DNA from: Synchiropus splendidus
Lineage: Eukaryota > Chordata > Actinopteri > Syngnathiformes > Callionymidae
Direction: 5' to 3'
DNA: 64,000 nt
Assembly (NCBI RefSeq): GCF_027744825.2
Contig: NC_071347.1
Span: forward strand, 15,480,501-15,544,500
Every line of letters starts with the position of its first letter. Within the stretch, counting starts at the first letter, position 1. Position numbers and translations under genes: made by a program. Shown here piece after piece: positions 51,283-63,900 of the stretch. The notes under the pieces are model-generated. The model ran no database searches. It was given only the letters and a program-made list of their open reading frames with translations, and was not told the DNA's origin.

Positions 51283-54200
51283 TCAAGAAGTCCAGGACTG
51301 CATGTTGCGCAGCATGGCCTCGAACCGCTCCATGTTTGGGGCATGAGCGTGGGCCAGTTGGTCCGTCAGGCGGCTGTACAGACTGAAAGACTTCAACTCG
51401 AGCCAGATGAAACCGAAGCGGTCGTCATCAAACATCACAAAGAGGCCCGGGGTGCGCTCTGGACTGGTGAAGCCGTGTCCGGCGATCAGGCCGGTCCCGT
51501 AGAAGCTGGAACAAGAGGATGGCAGAACACTGTTTTAGTTTCATTTTAATACAATATGTCTGGCAGTAGCCTATTATGACTCACCACTTTCTGCAGGTCC
51601 GCGGGTAAACCTCATTGCGAGCCATGACTCCGAGCGGCAGGATGAAGGGCTGAGTTTCCGGAGGCCCAGAGCTGGTACTGGGTCCAGGCTGGCAGTCGTC
51701 TAAACATACCCCACGTTCTGCGCCCATCTCCTCTGCTCCACTTGCGTCATCACAATCCCTCTCCTCAGCAGGCGCTTCAGTCGCAGGCGGGCTCGGGTTC
51801 TGCTGCTCCGCCTCCCTCTGCACTTGCTCGTGGATCCCCAACACCAGTCGAGAGAGTTCCTCTATGTTTCGCTGGCGCTCCAAGTCTGGTAGAGTCACCG
51901 GTTGGTTCAGATCCACGTCTAAAGTGAGCTGGCCCGCGGGAACATTGGGGTCTCCCTACAAGTGTCGACAAATAGGAGCCCAGTTAGAAGCAAAAGAGGT
52001 GGGATCACCATGCTACTCCATTAGGGGCATAGTGAGTAAATATGAAGGATGAATGCACCCAAAGAGAGTATGAGGGACCCATGAGGGAGAGGAACAGGAG
52101 GTGCCTCATGAAGGACAACTGACAGTGTCAACACAAATGTTAGCTTCCAGGATAATGGACAAATCTCTTCTAACACTGTGATATGGTCATGTATGCTCAC
52201 TGAATCCCCCACCAGAGTTTCCCTACAGAAGACTGGTATTTGAGGCCTGTCCAGTGTTTGCCGCCAACTTTTAATACTTACCGTGAGTTTGGTGGCTCTG
52301 GCAAACGATCCATGAAAACTGAGCATGACGATCTCCAGTCCGTGGCTGCCATATGTTCCCTTGAAGAGGCCAGGTTGCATCAGCGCAGAGGGCATTTCAG
52401 GCGGCAGGTAGATTCTCCGGTATGTCAAGCAGTTACTGTTAAAAAAAAGGCAACACACTTTTATCATTGCGTCATGATCAACTAGGAGTCAAGGGGTAGA
52501 TTTGAAGTCCATAAAACAGTGTCATCTGAAACCCCCACATAGCCGTACTCTTGCGCTTAGATCAGCAGGATTCGGACATCAACATCTCGCGGTGCCAGAG
52601 AAGATTATGCTCCTGACACAAGCCATTAAGGAAAGATGTTTCCTTGAAAGGGTGTGCCTGGTCAGCAAATCTCAGAGGTTGGTGTGCATCAATCACAGAA
52701 CATCACTGGGATCGCAGACACAACAAGCTGCAATGTTTTCCCAAACAGTGCCAGCTTCACAATACTGACAAACCCCACTGCATAACATTCTGTAGAAGCA
52801 ATTTCACTTCATTACTCGCAGGAGTCTCCCAGAGACTTAAAGACATCGACCAAACAACCACTGGAGGCTCTCGATGCACATACTCATATTGACTTGTGTA
52901 AATAAACTTCATCAGGATGAGCTCCTGCATGTGTTCGTGGAAGATTTCTTCCAGTGTCCGCCCCCACTCTTCCTCCAGCCATGTCCGAAATTCCTGCCAC
53001 ACAAGACACATATATTTTGACACAATATATACTTACAGAAGGAAAGCTTTCGTCACCAAAACTCTAACTGACCTCCTGTCTGCCTCCAGGCATCCGGTGG
53101 TAATCGGTCTGATTACATTTAGTGGAGAATTCATCCAACTTCACCGTCTGAAAATAACAATGTGACACAGATCAGATGACCTAGTTGCACAACTTAGTGA
53201 ATTCAGATCGTGGCATTTACAGAGGAAGAGCTGACATAAAATGGTGCAAAACTATGACAAAGTGAAGATTATTAATGGATAAAAAACAGCGGCAAAATGT
53301 TTCCTCCTTTCCTCCTCTGGGGGGCGCCACACTATTTGTTACAGTATGTCTGCATAACAACAGCATTACAGTACTACTACTACTACTGCTAGTACTACAA
53401 CTAATAATCATAATTCTAATATTATTCTAATTATGTTCAATAGTTCAGGCTCAATATTAGTCCATTAAAGTTGGGGAGCATTGCAGGTGTCTAAACTTAG
53501 TCATAGGCCACATAGTATTTATTGCATCACAACAGACAGGCAAGGTATCACAAAAATGTAAAAAACAAATACTTCACATTTGAGAACCTCAGTGGTTACA
53601 AACATGTCAGTAAGGAAGCCTGGAGGAATGATGGACAGCTAAAGTGAGTGATGTTTGGAGGAGTAAAGGGTTGACACAGCCTCAGGTTAAAGATTATGTG
53701 GGACTTGTCGATATCGTTCAAAGCTAAGCAAAGCTAAAGCTTTTTCAATAAAGGGACTCTTCCAGAGCACATCACTAGTATTTTGTTATTAGCTCGTTCT
53801 GCTTCCCATTTTCTTTTTGCAGTAGTGATGAGTGTTGAGTCGACCTCTTCTGACACAGCCGTGCCTGGGTTTCCCTCATAGGTGCTGAATGTGTTCACCT
53901 ATCCAAATGGACTCACAAAACAACACATCACTGAATGAGTTATTTAGTTATCTAAACTTGCAAGATCGCAGCTTCCTGTTTGGAAATCATTGGGCAACTT
54001 CCTCCACAGGCAATTAATGAATTGTAAATAATAATTAATAATAATAATAAAAATGTACTCTGAGCGTGTTGTACATATTAGGCAACCATGACCATTCATA
54101 CCTGTATATCTCCTTTGTGGGGACCCTTGTGGCCATACATGCACTCCACTATGGCCTTATTGCTTTCCAACATATGGATTCGAAAGAGGGGACGTCTCCT

Positions 54201-57200
54201 CATGGGGTCCTCCACGCGAGGGTCATGAGGGGGCAAATACATCCAGCCAATAATAAACAGCCCATCCACCTGAGTGAGACACATACCACTGCATCAAAGT
54301 TGCTTAACACCATCGCACACAAAAAGATTTCTTGAGCTCACCACCACGTTCAGAAGACCACCGTACGGGCCAATGTCAGGCTGCCAGAGACCCAGGATGT
54401 GTCTGTAGGGATGAAGCACTGCAATACAACAACGTGATGCCATGACATCTCTGCCACGGTGCGGGTCATTTAAATGTGTTAGAGTCACACAAACGCAGGC
54501 TGAGTCATTAGATTTCCAAACACATCACAGACTGAGTTCAAAAGTCAGATGGAATTGGGTCCATCTGGTTAATTAGAAATGTAAATTCTCAAATTCCACA
54601 GACACGCAAAGCCCATGTGCAGCGTAAGGCCCATGTACATACAGTGTATATACACATCTCTATACCGCATGTGGACGTAGTCCGGGAGGAGCTTCATAAA
54701 GCGCCCAGATTTCACCCGAGGGTTGACACCTAGACAGGCACAACATGGATGTAAATACGTCTATGATAATGTCCTGCTGTTACGCACATTCATCAAACAT
54801 GTTTTAGATCACACGTTTATTTTCATCGAAACTTGTTCCAGGGCCATAAAAATGAATCAGTTAAGTGCCTCTGAGTTTACAGGAGTATGGTGTGTGTTCT
54901 GGAGCTCCTCGTGAGATCTCACGTGTAAGCCAGTTGCTTTGAGCACAGATGTATAGACAACAGACAAGCAGAGATCATGTGAGCAGTGTTTTTCCAACTC
55001 GACTTTTGGCAACAAGACTCACGTTTGACGTAGAGATCCCGGCTCGAAACTCCCCCAACTTCCATCCGCCTGAGATCCTCCTCCATTCCGAACTCTGCAG
55101 TGACAAATTTAACATGAGTGGATATGACACATATGACTGTGTACTGTTCCATCATCACAGATGTACAAGTACTGAGTGTACTTCATTTGAGTTCATAGTT
55201 ATGTTCATAGTTAGGTTTCTGACGTGGCTTGTTGCTTCTTTATTTGTGTGTGAAATTGTCATGAGTTCACACGGAATGCTTAAATAACTTTGACAGAAAG
55301 TCTCAAGTCTGAAGAAGATGAAGGAAGTTGTGACAAAGCGGGTGCGAGTCCTCCAATTGTCTCATTTAAAGTTAGCATGTTCACTTCGAAGGAGAGTGCG
55401 TATAACACTCCTTAATATGATGAATCCTTTAAGGTGCAACACATTTGTTGTTTCGTAAAACCGACAGTCAACGTAAGTGTGTCTTGGTGCATCACTCTAT
55501 CACTTCTTTTTGTCATTTTCTATTTAAAAAAACAAACATAACTTACTTCTGTTGAGCTCAGTACAACATTGTCCCTTTAGTTCCTCTTTTTCACACGCAC
55601 TCATACTTTGTAAACATCTCACCTGACGATAAAGTCTAAGAAAATGGCGTGAAATGACCAAAATGCCAGAGACTAAGCATACATCCTAAGATTGATAAAT
55701 GTACATCCACACCCCTTGTGGCCATATTATTGTGACTGTCCAGTTGTATTATTATTGTAGGACCACAATGATTATAATCTTCCTTTTATTCTTCTTCTTT
55801 CGGTTTTGTTTCATGTGAATGCACAGCCATGTCTAGCATTAATATACTCTTTCATTGCTCATATCAAGCAACATAAAATTTGTGAGGGCCACAAAAAGAG
55901 ATACATGTTAAAGATGTAGTGTGTTTAAAATAAAGGCGGTTTCCTACTGGCTAGTTCCGGCCCCTCTGTTTGTGTGTTAGGTCATAACACAAATCAAAAA
56001 GAAACAAAAAAAACATCACATTCATCCATCTCATTTTTTTATGTAACTGCCCCTCTTACTTACAGGGTAGGTGTTGAATGTCTTTAGTTAAAATGGGTTG
56101 CGATACAGTTCTTTTTATTTACTTGCTTTGTTAAAATATTGCACAATTTATATCAGATAACACCATTTAGCCAAAAATATATCAGGATATGTATGTTATC
56201 CCCATGCTTGTGTGGGTTTCCTCTGGTTTCCTCCCACAGTCCAAAAAAATAAACAGGTTAATTGGCTATTCTAAAGAAGTCAGAGAGCATGTGTGAATGG
56301 TTGGTTGTCACCGTGTGCCTTGTGATAGGCTGGCGACTTGTGCAGGGTTTTGCCCCATAAGGGAATAAGCGGTTGAAGATATGAATTGATGACCATGTCC
56401 TGGGCCACAATTCTGTGTGGGAAAGAAAATGACCTGCTGGAAACGTAGAGACCTCAGGAGAGGGTTCTGGCTGTGTCCCTGTCCAAGTGAATCTGAACCT
56501 AGAATTTCAGTAGGCGGGTCCATGTATCGTGCTCTACAACCTATCTGCAGACAACACAAAAGTTTGCTATATATAGTGTCTTATTTTTAATCTGAAAATG
56601 ACTGGCAACCTCTTCAGCGGTGCTTTGAAAGAACAGGCGAAGCAAGGGGTTGCAGGTTAAGTAAAAATTCAAATTCACCAACTGTATGACCTCTGCCTGC
56701 AGGGTTAATGGCTTTTAAATTCAATCCAATATTTGAATAAATCATTAAAATCTCTCCGATGAGATCCATGCATGATTGGAGCTTCTGTAGTTTCATGTAC
56801 AATACTCTACAAGCATGTCAAGACCTGTTCTCCTGTTAATAATGACGCCACATCCGTCTAGCAAAGCTCAGTATCTCATGTGAAACACTATGTTCTCGTG
56901 AGTCCTGCAGTTCCCAGTGATAGACACGTGCCTGTCTTCATGCAGAGCACAACAACTGTGGCTGAGTACAAGAGATAAATTCCAGGATGTGGCACCTTTG
57001 ACTGCTACTCCTTACTGTTTATTTATCACATTAAAAACTGCCTGATTTCACTCGTACTTCCACGTTTTTTTCAGAAACACACTCATTCAGCAAACATTCT
57101 TTTGAGTTACACTCTGTAAGTCATGTTATATAAAATAATTATATAGGAATTTCCTAATGTAGGCTTGCTGTGAATGAGGTGTGGCTGATCAGTCGCCACA

Positions 57201-59011
57201 TTCTAATAACCAGCATTGCATCGCTGGCCAAAAGGCTACGACCATGCTATCTATCATCAAGTCGTGCCACTTAAATCCCTGCTGGTGGGAATAGCTGCCA
57301 CCTGTTGTTTTCCGCAGCACAGCCAGAAGCGATTCAACAACCTACCAGCTGAAGTTGGCGTCATACGCTCAAGGATATGTCCTGGTTTGAATGGATTAAT
57401 GGATCATTGCAGCACATACAGCGTTGCGCAACATGAATTAAATATTAATAAACTATGCGGCTATTTGACAGGCGAGTTTGGTGTTCGCTCAGCCCTTTGA
57501 CTTATCTAGATAAACAAAAGAATGGATTAACACAAGGTAAAAAAGGAGATTTCTGAATGTAACTGCACATCTAACTGATTATCTGACATTTGCTTCCAGG
57601 TCATGTGCTGACACTGCGTGTTATAGAGACAAAAGAGCATCTGTTCTGAATGAGAAAATGAAAAATAAAATCAGTTAAACCATTGAACTCTGAGGCAGGG
57701 GTTCAGCAGGATTTCACAAAAATGATTTTCACAGAACAATTGCATCTTGTTACTTCAATCTCTGAAATAATATGCTGTTGGCAGTTCAAAAATAACCATG
57801 GGTTTGCTGTTTTACTCCAAATAGAGTTGCTCTTCTTCTCATTTGTAAGCAGCCGTCGTTCTATCTCCCATCATTTGATAATAACAAAAGAATAATTCAA
57901 CCACAGAAAGAGGTCTACAAAAAGTAATGAATTAGAATTATTAACTTTTGATGACAATTTGAAGTCATTACATATCTATATTTTTACTTCCTGATAAGTA
58001 TGTATAACATCGAACTTGCGGCTTAATGACAAAGCAGAACTGCATAACAACTTCAGTATGTGTTATTATTATTATTATTATTATTATTAAATGAGTACAC
58101 TTCATTCATTGAGTTTCCATATTGTAAATACAAGTGTCTTGCTATTGAAAGCAAGTTGTGAATACCTCCATAATGGCTACAACCTGAATATAACTTTATG
58201 TTGTTTATTTCCAAGTCAAACCTTCTGGTGCATCTCGTTTTATGTCACTGACTTCACTATGGCCTGTAATAGCTATTTGAGACAAGACATTTTGAAGTTT
58301 TCTGTTGTATTTCGCTGCTTGTTCTGGTGTTTAAACTGCATAAACGTAACCATCGCTCCAGTTTCCTTCTCAGCCACGGCAGAGTCCGGAGTGAGTCCGG
58401 TTACGTGTTGCTCTTCTTCATTGTATCAGTACTTAATCAGTTCCAAATGGCGGACACACATCAGCGTGTGTGATAACAGTGACCGAGTCTGGTCACCGTG
58501 ACACGGGCCAGATATCTCGCTGCAGATCTCTACAAGGAACGCACGCGGGAGCGAGAGCAATAAAGAAGGGGGTGTAAAACAGCTTCAGCGGTGTCCGGCT
58601 ATATTTACCTTTAACGCACCGCCTCCTCCAGATGGTCTCCGTGTTGAGGATTTGTCTGAATTTCTTGCAGACAAGAGCGACATTCGGCAACACGGTCCCA
58701 GGCAGCAAGGAGAAGACCTCCACCAGGAGCTCCGGGGGCAGGTCTGACAGGGACTGCGGGTGCAGGAGCGCAGGGTTGCCGGGGCCAGACAGGCAGCCGT
58801 CTCTGTTGACATGACCGCCGCCGCCGTTTGGCCCTCCGCTCATCGGGCCCCCTCCTTCGCAGCTAGCGTCGCCCAGTCTCCGGCCCACGATCCGCTCTTC
58901 CTCCTCCTCATCCATGTCAGAGTCGCTGCCCTGGTCCTGCTGGTTCTGCCGCTGTCCTCTCCGGCACCTTCGGGACTGGCCTACTCCGCAGAGCCTGGCA
59001 CAGACAGCCAT
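51283..59011 (-). CDS. fbxo31: F-box only protein 31 (579 aa, ten coding exons)
   Basis: Substrate receptor of an SCF (SKP1-CUL1-F-box) ubiquitin ligase; in mammals it targets cyclin D1 after DNA damage and proteins with amidated C-termini. Exons from 5' to 3': 59011-58609, 55094-55023, 54729-54643, 54418-54342, 54269-54102, 53147-53073, 52993-52884, 52435-52282, 51955-51585, 51505-51283; all GT-AG and in phase. The start [11 protein letters not shown] is as in human FBXO31. An acidic, low-complexity N-terminal region is followed by the F-box near residues 90-130 ([18 protein letters not shown] to IWRRRC). The conserved core includes [41 protein letters not shown] and [20 protein letters not shown]; exon 9 carries a variable linker. 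The end [11 protein letters not shown] to [10 protein letters not shown] matches the family terminus. Length compares with 539 aa in human, the excess lying in the N-terminal and linker regions. Intron 1 is about 3.5 kb. Confidence 0.96.
56199..56392 (+). repeat. fish SINE/LINE-tail type repeat in FBXO31 intron 1
   Basis: The phrases TCCTCCCACAGTCCAAAAA, GGTTAATTGGC, GATAGGCTGGCGACTTGTGC and GGGAATAAGCGG belong to the same dispersed repeat family as 49239-49380. This copy is longer and diverged. Confidence 0.65.
57909..57997 (+). repeat. repeat block X, intron-side copy
   Basis: AGAGGTCTACAAAAAGTAAT through TTACTTCCTGATAA. It matches 59563-59696, which has about 45 bp more in the middle. It lies directly before block Y. 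Confidence 0.8.
58007..58361 (+). repeat. repeat block Y, intron-side copy
   Basis: ACATCGAACTTGCGGCTTAA through AACCATCGCTCCAG. It is roughly 90% identical to 59209-59548 in the same orientation, with an ATT microsatellite inside (58064-58090). Confidence 0.85.
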
Positions 59012-59208
59012 CTGAAGTCAGCACACGGGCACCATTACGTCACTACAACAGAAACACCAGCTGCAGTGGGATCGCCTCCTCCCCGTCATCTGAGCGTGCG
59101 CAGAAGGCCCACGGTCCACCGTTGCGAAATCTCGCGAGAAATACGTGAAATCGAAACTAATAAGAATTACAACCACCTTCGCGAGCAATCGGGACACAAA
59201 TGACCCCC

Positions 59209-59548
59209 ACATCGAACTTGCGGCTTAACGACAAAGCAGAACTGCATAATAACTTCAGTATGTGTTATTATTATTATTAATAATAATAAATGAGTACACT
59301 TCATTCATTGATTTTCCATATTGTCAATACAAGCGTCTTGCTGTTGAAAGCAAACTGTGAATACCTCGATAATAGCTATAACCTGAATATCACTTTATGT
59401 TGTTTATTTCAAAGTCAAACCTTGTGGTGCGTCACTGACTTCACTATGGCCTGTAATAGCGATTTGAGACAAGACATTGTGAAGTTGTCTGTTGTATTTC
59501 GCTGCTTGTTCTGGTGTTTAAACTGCATAAACTTAACCATCGTTCCAG
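59209..59548 (+). repeat. repeat block Y, promoter-side copy
   Basis: This is the partner of 58007-58361, with a 12-bp deletion and a shorter ATT run. It sits about 200 bp upstream of the FBXO31 start codon. Confidence 0.85.
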
Positions 59549-59562
59549 ACTGAACAGCATTT

Positions 59563-59696
59563 AGAGGTCTACAAAAAGTAACGAATTAGAATTATTAACT
59601 TTGAGAGTTATGACTTTATTTGGTGACAACTTGAACTCATTACATTTCTACTGATGTGAGAGTGCTGATGAGAAAACATGTTTTACTTCCTGATAA
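59563..59696 (+). repeat. repeat block X, promoter-side copy
   Basis: This is the partner of 57909-57997. Here X follows Y, whereas on the intron side X precedes Y, so the two composites are circular permutations of each other around FBXO31 exon 1. Confidence 0.8.
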
Positions 59697-60405
59697 CACA
59701 AGTTATCGCCACTCTTTGTTACACTATACTAGTACTCTTTACTTTGTCAGTACAATATTAAAAATATGCTGGGGTGGTTTGGAATACAGCTAACTGCCCA
59801 CAAAAGGTGGATCTTGGATTAAATCAGGATCAATTAAAAAAAATATATTGTGAACGCACTCATGTGTGATAAAGGAACACACAACAATAAAAGCACACCA
59901 TGCAAATGAAACAATCAAATGGAAAGTCAAATTGTTAGAAGAAACAATTTGAACAAACAAAAAAAATAATAAGACCAATTCAATAATAAGTGAGCCATAA
60001 AAACACACCAAACACAGCAAACGAACATATATATGTATTTTATTAATAACATAACATATCTATATTTATATTTATATAAATATATATTATATAACTATAT
60101 ATTATATTTATTATAACTAATAAATATAATTGGCCTTCAAGCATTGAGTGCAGCCTCAGGTGAGAGGATCAGGATCAGGGGGTGTTATATTAGTCAATAA
60201 CATGAGAAGAAATCGTAGTTGTCATCATAATACTCATCATTCACAAATCATCATTACATAAACGTAATACAAATCCCGATCTTAAGAATCTATGTCTTGA
60301 AAGAATTAGTAGAAAATTTTCTTATACGTATATGTGTTATATGTATACGCATTTTTACGGTTTAAACAAAAAAGACAACGAGAACAAAAAACGAAAAAGA
60401 AGTTA
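59697..60405. other. AT-rich intergenic sequence between FBXO31 and the tRNA gene
   Basis: No gene is seen. 60028-60125 is almost pure A/T. On the - strand, T-runs directly after the tRNA (60394-60398 and 60386-60391) can serve as RNA polymerase III terminators. Confidence 0.6.
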
Positions 60406-60478
60406 CGAGCTAGCCAGGAGTCGAACCTAGAATCTTCTGATCCGTAGTCAGACGCGTTATCCATTGCGCCACTAGCCC
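60406..60478 (-). tRNA. trnR(ACG): tRNA-Arg with anticodon ACG
   Basis: The 73-nt sequence folds into a full cloverleaf: acceptor GGGCTAG pairs with CTAGCTC (one G-U pair) with discriminator G; the anticodon stem is TCTGA/TCAGA with loop CTACGGA, giving anticodon ACG at 60443-60445; the T arm is CTAGG-TTCGACT-CCTAG. A box (TGGCGCAATGG) and B box (GGTTCGACTCC) promoters are intact. There is no intron and no encoded CCA, as expected for a eukaryote. A34 would be edited to inosine and read CGU, CGC and CGA. T-runs follow the 3' end on the - strand. Confidence 0.97.
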
Positions 60479-60773
60479 GATGGTACAAGAGAGCGCCATT
60501 TCTCTATATGACTCATATAACATGTGGATGGTCACTACTTTCATGTGTAACAAAGTTGAAAAGCTGTTTGCGATTGGATGTATAAAGAAAAACGTTCCAT
60601 CATTTAGTTCTGGGCCTAGTCTTTAATGTTTTCCGAAAAAACATGCTATATCTTTGATGCTTCTCCGGCGGTTACTATTAAAGATTGCGTCTTTCCCGAC
60701 GGCATCAGACACTTTTTCATTCTTTTGATCACACATTATTGAGAATATCTTGAGGTTTGTTGGTTTTCTCGTC

Positions 60774-60830
60774 ACAGGAAGTGACGTAAGCCTTCCCAGC
60801 TGAGCACAGGAAGTGGACGCTGGCGGGAAG
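60774..60830 (+). promoter_or_regulatory. FANCI promoter with ETS/CRE and E2F-like sites
   Basis: ACAGGAAGTGACGTAA (60774-60789) is a composite ETS plus CRE-like site. A second ETS core, CAGGAAGTGG, is at 60807-60816, and TGGCGGGAAG (60821-60830) is a good E2F match. The start codon is at 60997. E2F control fits the known cell-cycle regulation of Fanconi pathway genes; binding here is inferred. Confidence 0.55.
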
Positions 60831-60996
60831 GTTTGTCAACATTACGAAAGCAGAAGACTTGCCGCGGTGTTTTGAGGTGCTCACGCGGAAAACAAAACAT
60901 AAATATACGAACAGTAATGCTGCGAGAATCCCGAGCAACCTAACCTGAAAAACCCTACAGCCATTTGTTGTCGTCAACGTCGCTAGAAAACGCAGA

Positions 60997-63900
60997 ATGA
61001 AGTCAAAGGTGGATCAAATCATCTTGCTTTCAGAGGGAGACACGACAACAGACCTTCAAAAGTATCTAGCCGCTCTAAACGATGAAAAGGTACACCTGTT
61101 ATTGTTTGTAAATGAAAACCGAACTCGTTTTATTCATGTTCAACTGTATTGCAGCTAACCACTGAGATAACCAACTGCGCACTGGCCGGCACAAGGATCA
61201 GTGCTTTGATCAAAAGCATATTTAAAGGTCAGAGAACTTCTGTTACGGGTGCTTGATAGTGCTCATGAAGTCAGATGATACCGTTCTCTGCAGCACATGA
61301 ATGACCGTGGAACTACAAAAAATATTTATATACCACTCCTTTAACCTGTAAAGTCACTGTATTCTGCGGGTTTCCTATTCAGGTTCTCCCAACAGTTCAG
61401 CTGAAGGGTCACACCGCAGGCTGCATGTCTATCAACTCTGCATCTCCCTGTGTGAGTCTGGTGACCTGAAGTCTGAGGTCGCTGCCGACATCATCGGTCT
61501 GCTGATGCTTGAGGTAACAATTTTAGCGCTATTTACAGTCTACACGAAATATGGCTGCTTATTTGGATCAGAAATTGCATGGGATTCCAATGTTTTACTA
61601 ACATTTTATTCATAGATAGACAACTTTACAAGGTTCCACTTCTTCAGAGCCCACGTTTATAGACGTAAGAGGAAGAACTAAATATGAGCTCAGAATTTGT
61701 TCTCACAAATGTGTTAAATTCCACCAATCGAGCAGTAAAATTGTGTTAATAGCATCAGTTAAACCTATACGGAGCTCTTATACATTAGATAAACATGATG
61801 AATGAACCTAGTGGAAATATAACTCTTCTGGATCATGATCCGTTGATATGAATGTCCCGATAATAAATACTCAAACGTTTCCAAAACTCTGATTTCTTCC
61901 TTGCACTCAGACTCATACACTGTCAGGTCCGTCACTGGCACAACTGGCCTCTGATTTTGCGGAGGCCATTAAGGTCGGAAAGGTCAGCAGTGGCAAATCT
62001 TTGGAGCTGTTTCCCACAGTTCTCACTGCCCTGGCAGCGTGTGATGCGTTGGCGTACGGCAAAGGTACGGCTCACACGTCTAGTTTCCTGCCCGTATAAG
62101 TTAAGAATTTCTGTTAACCGTCTTGTTTTATTTCAGGAGAACTTAGTGGTGAGGAATACAAAAAGCAGCTCATCAACAGTCTGTGTTCCAGCAGGTGAGG
62201 AGTTGGTACATTTTAAGAGAAATGACAGTTAAGTTTGTGTAACATTTGATTTTTTTGTCATGCAGATGGGATCCAAAGTGTGTTATCCACCTGACGACAA
62301 TGTTCAGGTAACATCTTAGTAGTCAGTGAAGAAATGCTTGAGCTAAAATGCATTTAGATCGTATAATTTATCTCAAACTCAAGAGCAGAATAGGCGTCAC
62401 AGACCAGTGTGGCAGGAAAAGTGGCCCCTCTGCAGTGTATCTACATTTAGTTATCAACTATCATCGCCCCAAATCAGTTTTGCTTAATTTTTTTTCATCA
62501 TTGTAGGGATGTACCTCTTTCAACCGAGGAGCTGCTGTTCCTTGTGGAGAAAGTCGTGCGCATGTTCAGCAAGCTGGATCTTCAGGAGATTCCACCTCTG
62601 GTTTATCAGCTACTGCTCCTATCTGCAAAGGTTAATATCAACTTTATCAGCTTCATGACAGCGTCATCATGTTACATATTAAACTGTTGTACTATGTTTG
62701 TGCAATGACAATAAAGCCATTCGATTCTATATTAAAATCTATGGTTGATGTTTTAGGGTTGTAAGAAGCAAGTTCTGGATGGCATCATTGGTTATTTTAA
62801 AGAGCAGGACCTTGACCAGAAAGAAGAGCAAAAACATGGCGAGTAAGTGACTCTCCTGAAGGAGGCAACTCTCGGACTTACGCAGGAAGTTAAGCTGAAA
62901 GTGTTTTCTCCACTCATCACCTGTGTCTGCCCTCCAACTCCGGTTATTTTCCGCTTTGTTTTCCAGGAACATGGATTTAGAAGTTCAGTCTGTTCCTCGG
63001 GATCAGTTACGGCACGTGGAAGGCACCTGCATTCTTCATGTCGTCTTTGCAATACGACTCGACCATGAACTTGGCAGAGAGTTCCTCAAAAGCTTTAAGG
63101 TAGATTCCAAGGTTTTTGTGTTGTTGTTGTTATTATTATTATTGTTTAACGGCTGACAGAACGTTTGTCTCGCACAGACTTCGTACGGAGACCTCTGCCC
63201 CTTCAGCGTTGCCCTTCTCTTGTCTGTGGCTCGTATACAGCGCTATGAAGAACAGGTGTGAAGTAAAATCAGCTATTTGTCCCTCACTCGGTTCCATCCA
63301 TCGATCTGCCTCTGTTAGGTGTTCGAACTCCTGAAGGGCGCCATCATTAAGAGTCTTAAAGATGAACAGTTGCTGCATGGCTCAAGGTTCCTGCAGGACC
63401 TTCTGTCTGGACACTGCAGCATTGGACAAATGATCCTGGACACAGTGAGGAACAGGTGAGAAGGTCTAGCGTTGTCACATTTTATACTGAGTGAATCAAC
63501 ACGTGGGAATCCCTGCACAGTGTGTTCGGATGGGACCATGTGACCCAAGGTTTGGTGCAGCTCGGGTTCTTCCTGATGGACACGTTTGGACCCAAACCTG
63601 GTCCATTTGGCAAAACCACCGATGGCTCCGCTACAGTGGCCAGGACTCCTGCTCAACTCGCTTGTAAACTCGGGGGTCAGGTGCTACTCGAGGGGTTTAA
63701 GGTATTTAGTTTCCTGAATTACTGCTGATATTGACAAGCCTTTCCTGTTGCTGAAACACTTGAACTTCATTGGACAGATGCATGACGCAATCCGAGGAGA
63801 GATACTGGAGCAAGTTCTGAATCGACTGGTTACGAAAACGGCTTCACCTGTCAACCATTTTGTCGGTGAGTCACACCCTCAGGTGTGGATGGAATACACC

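Noticed and set aside
54643..54729. Segment with [17 protein letters not shown] seemed at first to be an extra exon outside the FBXO31 core.
   Set aside because: It has correct acceptor and donor sites, keeps the phase, and matches a segment I recall from FBXO31 proteins, so it was accepted as exon 3 of FBXO31 instead.
58091..59553. Two related open frames (STLHSL to NCIN(V/L)TI) in the Y repeats could be a small duplicated gene.
   Set aside because: Comparing the two copies, most base changes alter the amino acid (about ten replacements in 80 codons) and there is no splice or family support. The frame survives by chance or recent age, not by selection.
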